The notes below the pieces were generated by a model. It saw nothing but the letters and a program-made list of their open reading frames with translations, was not told the origin of the DNA and searched no databases. Positions 61,258 through 64,000 of a DNA stretch of 64,000 bases are shown here, in pieces; the first letter of the stretch is position 1; each line of letters opens with the position of its first letter. Source of the DNA: CAIYOL01 sp964494805 (GTDB taxonomy: Bacteria; Planctomycetota; Phycisphaerae; Sedimentisphaerales; Anaerobacaceae); assembly GCA_964494805.1 (NCBI GenBank), contig CAZBST010000001.1:372001-436000 (forward strand), read 5' to 3'. Position numbers and translations under genes: made by a program.

Positions 61258-62910
61258 TTAATTCCTCAACAACCTGTGGTATATCACCACCGCCAGCGGG
61301 AATAAAATTACTAATCCCGTCCACATTAATCCTATGCCGGAGCCGGCCTGGGCTCCAAGGTTTCTGGCTATTTGGTAACCGCTCATTATGCAGACCACCA
61401 GCACTGCTGCAGGCAGTGAACTCGCGCCAAAAGCACTGAGCAGATGTCCGCCCTTTAAAATGATGCCTAAGCCGATACCAATCATTATCAGAGGCACACA
61501 TCCTATCCCGAACGCCAGCCGGGAATGCAGCTCAGCCCTTATGTTGGCCAATGTGCTCTGTATTTTTCTTTGAAGCCTATTTTGCAAAGTCTTCAGTTCG
61601 TTGCTCGGCTCTTTTCGCAGTGCTGATTTAATTGAAGCCGGACTGACAGTTTCCAGAATATCAGTGGTTACGAATTTGTCTGTTACGGCTTTAGGGAGAA
61701 TCAAGCCCCGAATGATAACACGCTGGGCCAAACCTTCTGAGCCGTCCGCCTGCCGCCATGTTGGACTGTAGAGGTCCATTGTCAGAGTCGGCGCAAGTTT
61801 ATCACCTTCGATGTGCAGCGAAGCCCTTGTGCATTGCAGAGTTCGCAAAAGTTTTTTGCTGAACGCATCGTATTCAATTACCACAACTTCGCCGGATAAC
61901 TGCATCTGTTCTTCGCCTCTGACACTACATTGACCTGCGATGAACTCGACTAATTTCTCGCCGCTATGCAGCTTATAGAAGCTGTCCGTCTTCGCTTCTG
62001 CTACGACGGCTAAATTGGTATCCTCGGTGTGTTTGGGACCGCTGGATATCTTTTTTGCAATATCCTCCGCCAGCAGTTCTATGGTAAATTGTGCGTAGGT
62101 ATCGCGGGCCAGTTTCGCGATGGGGTCAAAACGCATCAGGTCGAGGCGAATCTTCTTTAGCTCATCAATCTTCTTGAACTTTATATCATCACCCATCAGC
62201 GAAGGGAACGGCGTCGTCAGCGGCACCCATTCAGCAGAGAATGGCGACTCGCCTTCAAGGCCCATTTGGTATGTGTTATATGCTGTTATCTGTACTTCAT
62301 TAAACCTCTCATGCGGGTCGAAGTTCACTTCGGCTCTTTCAGCGGTGATAATCTTTTTTATTTCATGGCCTTTCACCTCGGCAACAATCACACCTGAAAG
62401 CGTATTGTTCCGCGGGTTAGCCAGGTCAGCGTAGATTCGGTACCGTCCGTCAGGGGGGAGCTTATAGTAACCGCTTCGCTGAACATTGCGGAAAAGTATC
62501 TGTTTTGCATCTGCCTTGAGAGATTTTTCCGCGCGGTGTACAAATGCTGGCATCACGTGGAAACTCAAAATCAGATTTGCAATCGCCACTATAATCGCAA
62601 GGGCCAGGCCAGGATAAACCAGTGTCAGCAGACTTATTCCGCCTGCTTTGCAGGCATCGAGTTCATTATCGCTTGCAAATCGGCCGTAGACCAGAGTCGC
62701 CGCAAATAAGGCAGCCATCGGCAATACGAACGTTAGTGTTATCGGCAAAAAATAGCCCATAAGGTGGAGAACCTGCCGAGGACCCACGCCGTATTCCTGC
62801 ACCGGCCGCAGGACACTACCCAGGCTCAGCATCAATGTTAAGGCCACTACTGAAGGAACAAAAACCTTCATCAGCTCGCGAAATATGTACCTGTGCAGCG
62901 TAAAAACCAT
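61258..62910 (-). CDS. LptF/LptG-family permease, long form
   Basis: A 550-aa protein of the YjgP/YjgQ family. N-terminal FTLHRYIFRELMKVFVPSVVALT and LPMAALFAATLVYGRFASDNEL, then a long periplasmic part (about 135-440) and three C-terminal helices (LAFGIGCVPLIMIGIGLGIIL). It is about 190 residues longer than the usual LptF/LptG, with the extra length in the periplasmic domain. ATG 62910 starts the family pattern MVFTLHRYIF; a TTG three codons upstream is an alternative. Likely partner of the permease at 58887-59984. Confidence 0.88.
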   Translation of the reverse strand: MVFTLHRYIFRELMKVFVPSVVALTLMLSLGSVLRPVQEYGVGPRQVLHLMGYFLPITLTFVLPMAALFAATLVYGRFASDNELDACKAGGISLLTLVYPGLALAIIVAIANLILSFHVMPAFVHRAEKSLKADAKQILFRNVQRSGYYKLPPDGRYRIYADLANPRNNTLSGVIVAEVKGHEIKKIITAERAEVNFDPHERFNEVQITAYNTYQMGLEGESPFSAEWVPLTTPFPSLMGDDIKFKKIDELKKIRLDLMRFDPIAKLARDTYAQFTIELLAEDIAKKISSGPKHTEDTNLAVVAEAKTDSFYKLHSGEKLVEFIAGQCSVRGEEQMQLSGEVVVIEYDAFSKKLLRTLQCTRASLHIEGDKLAPTLTMDLYSPTWRQADGSEGLAQRVIIRGLILPKAVTDKFVTTDILETVSPASIKSALRKEPSNELKTLQNRLQRKIQSTLANIRAELHSRLAFGIGCVPLIMIGIGLGIILKGGHLLSAFGASSLPAAVLVVCIMSGYQIARNLGAQAGSGIGLMWTGLVILFPLAVVIYHRLLRN

Positions 62911-63281
62911 CTTAAGCAATCACTACTTATTCGTTGGTATTTGGTCGTCCAGCCTCCCATTTTTCAATAATAAGGAGCGCTTTGCAACAAAATTCTTCGG
63001 CCGCCCAAAAGTAAAGATTTTCGATACTAAAAGGCAGGCAAAAGCTGTTTTTTGGTGGTTTTAACCACTTTTCAATAGGGAAATTTGTCGAAAGTTTCCC
63101 AAAATTTCTTGTGGAATTAGCGTTTTAGTGCTATCATAAAGTGCTTTATTTAAATTATGGAGGTAGGTTAATAAAGTAATTCAATTCCGCCGCGGCTTTA
63201 TAAGTTGCATATTCTGCCTCTACTTTAACGGGAAGCCATGTTTTTGAATATTCAAAAAACTGTTATAGATGGAGTACAAAA
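62911..63281. other. Intergenic region before the subtilase gene
   Basis: This 371-base gap is divergent promoter space. It has no supported gene. A perfect palindrome TTTTTGAATATTCAAAAA spans 63241-63258, 24 bases before the subtilase ATG, and could be an operator. A short hairpin TGGTTTTAACCA lies near 63055. No consensus promoter was identified. Confidence 0.45.
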
Positions 63282-64000
63282 ATGACACCGAAAACAAAAA
63301 TTACAGCAGCAATCTTAGTAACAATATTATGGATAGTTGCTTCCATCGCTTATGCCGATATCTGGGTCGACCCGGTTAGTTTTGATGTGAGCACGCCGGA
63401 GGGAACTGTTTTGGGGCGAACCCTTACCATCGGTAATGATGGAGGCGGAGTTTTAAATTTTATTATACGGACGCGCCAGGTCGGCACATCAGTGTCGGGC
63501 CAGGGTACGGCCTATTCTTCAATTCCTGCCGGCCATGATTTTACACAAATAGCCCCGAATGTGTCATATCAGCCAGGCAGGCTGATTGTACGGTTCGCTC
63601 AATGTGGGAATGAGCAAATGGTTACTATAGAGAGGAGAAATCAGATTTTAAATTCGCTGGGCGGCGCAAGCGTAGAAAGAGAGTTTGAGCTTGTGCCCGG
63701 ATTATGCGTGGTGGAACTGCCCGCAGGGATGACGGTAGAGGAAGCGCTGCAGGCGTATAACGGTACAGCTGGAATTCTTTATGCAGAGCCGGACTATATA
63801 GTTACGGTGGACTCGACAATTCCCAATGATGCGCTTTTTGGTGAGCTCTGGGGTATGCACAATACCGGCCAAAGCGGCGGCACAGTCGATGCGGATATTG
63901 ATGCACCGGAGGCGTGGGACATCAGTACGGGCAGCAGCGATATTGTTGTAGCTGTAATTGATACCGGAGTTGACTACACTCATCCGGATTTGTCGGCGAA
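63282..64000 (+). CDS. Subtilisin-like serine protease, N-terminal part (runs out of window)
   Basis: At least 239 residues. A signal peptide (AAILVTILWIVASIAYA) is followed by a short beta domain (IWVDPVSFDVSTPEGT, TLTIGNDGGGVLNFII; BACON-like), an inhibitor I9-type propeptide (YQPGRLIVRF, VPGLCVVELPAGMTVEEAL, ILYAEPDYIVTVD) and the start of the S8 catalytic domain with the Asp in IVVAVIDTGVDYTHPDLS. The His and Ser motifs lie beyond the window end. ATG 63282 is followed by a standard signal peptide. Extracellular degradation is the likely role. Confidence 0.9.
   Translation, partial: MTPKTKITAAILVTILWIVASIAYADIWVDPVSFDVSTPEGTVLGRTLTIGNDGGGVLNFIIRTRQVGTSVSGQGTAYSSIPAGHDFTQIAPNVSYQPGRLIVRFAQCGNEQMVTIERRNQILNSLGGASVEREFELVPGLCVVELPAGMTVEEALQAYNGTAGILYAEPDYIVTVDSTIPNDALFGELWGMHNTGQSGGTVDADIDAPEAWDISTGSSDIVVAVIDTGVDYTHPDLSA

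Noticed and set aside
1..64000. tRNA, rRNA, CRISPR arrays and transposases
   Set aside because: Scanned by eye for tRNA T-loop motifs, regularly spaced repeats and transposase motifs; none was convincing. A dedicated tRNA or CRISPR search was not possible here.

Overview
The window looks like a chromosomal segment of a planctomycete, most likely class Phycisphaerae. The basis is a combination of markers: an exported protein with a PEP-CTERM tail, a pseudopilin-like protein carrying an H-X9-DG motif, a dockerin-like C-terminus, an ECF sigma factor with a small membrane partner, and a sigma-70 protein with an unusual N-terminus. This is inference from gene content; no rRNA or tRNA gene was recognised. 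Coding is dense on both strands. No prophage, insertion sequence or CRISPR array was seen.

Layout. 1-5000: the end of dnaG, the primary sigma gene rpoD, a small zinc-ribbon protein, an FAH-family hydrolase and a coiled-coil membrane protein. 5050-8354: a cobalamin riboswitch with a terminator, followed by three exported proteins (DUF4465-like with PEP-CTERM, a surface protein with a dockerin-like end, a pseudopilin). 8392-15791: comF, an XRE-S24 repressor, then a minus-strand run encoding a phosphohexomutase, DUF1805, a secreted protein with an Ada-like end, a HECGH metallopeptidase, an ATP-grasp ligase and a DUF362/ferredoxin protein. 15969-19450: CPBP protease, rpoN, recR, a small membrane protein. 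19640-27407: a complete phosphate regulon (phoB, phoR, a tandem Pho-box-like array, a DUF2490 outer-membrane protein, pstS, pstC, pstA, two pstB genes, phoU).

27417-36679: dnaX preceded by SRP RNA, ferredoxin, proC, a TSUP transporter, a flavin reductase, orphan hypotheticals in a repeat-rich stretch, an ECF sigma factor with its small membrane partner, the hybrid sigma-70 gene and an orphan corrinoid protein. 36905-44349: an EtfB-EtfA fusion with ETF-quinone oxidoreductase, a methyltransferase, csrA, a polytopic membrane protein and purD. 44381-53018: an AsmA-like protein, an SH3 protein, a rhomboid protease with a structured leader RNA, an M24 peptidase, and thiC under a TPP riboswitch. 53019-64000: a repeat-bearing gap, a 1157-aa secreted mosaic protein with a TPR partner, two LptF/LptG-type permeases flanking a tyrosine phosphatase, and the start of a subtilisin-like protease.

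Points that deserve most attention. (1) The two PstB ATPases have complementary defects: one lost the Q-loop and H-loop residues, the other lost the LSGGQ signature, predicting an obligate heterodimer with one working ATP site. (2) A cobalamin riboswitch drives only exported surface proteins, a candidate corrinoid-capture module. (3) dnaX carries an A9 run after which both alternative frames stop within a few codons, as expected for slippage that would make a short gamma-like subunit. (4) Five 11-bp repeats lie between phoR and the DUF2490 gene. (5) One sigma-70 protein has extra helix-turn-helix modules and has lost the aromatic promoter-melting residues. (6) Several genes have a strong -10 box 6-9 bases before the start codon, suggesting leaderless or nearly leaderless mRNAs.
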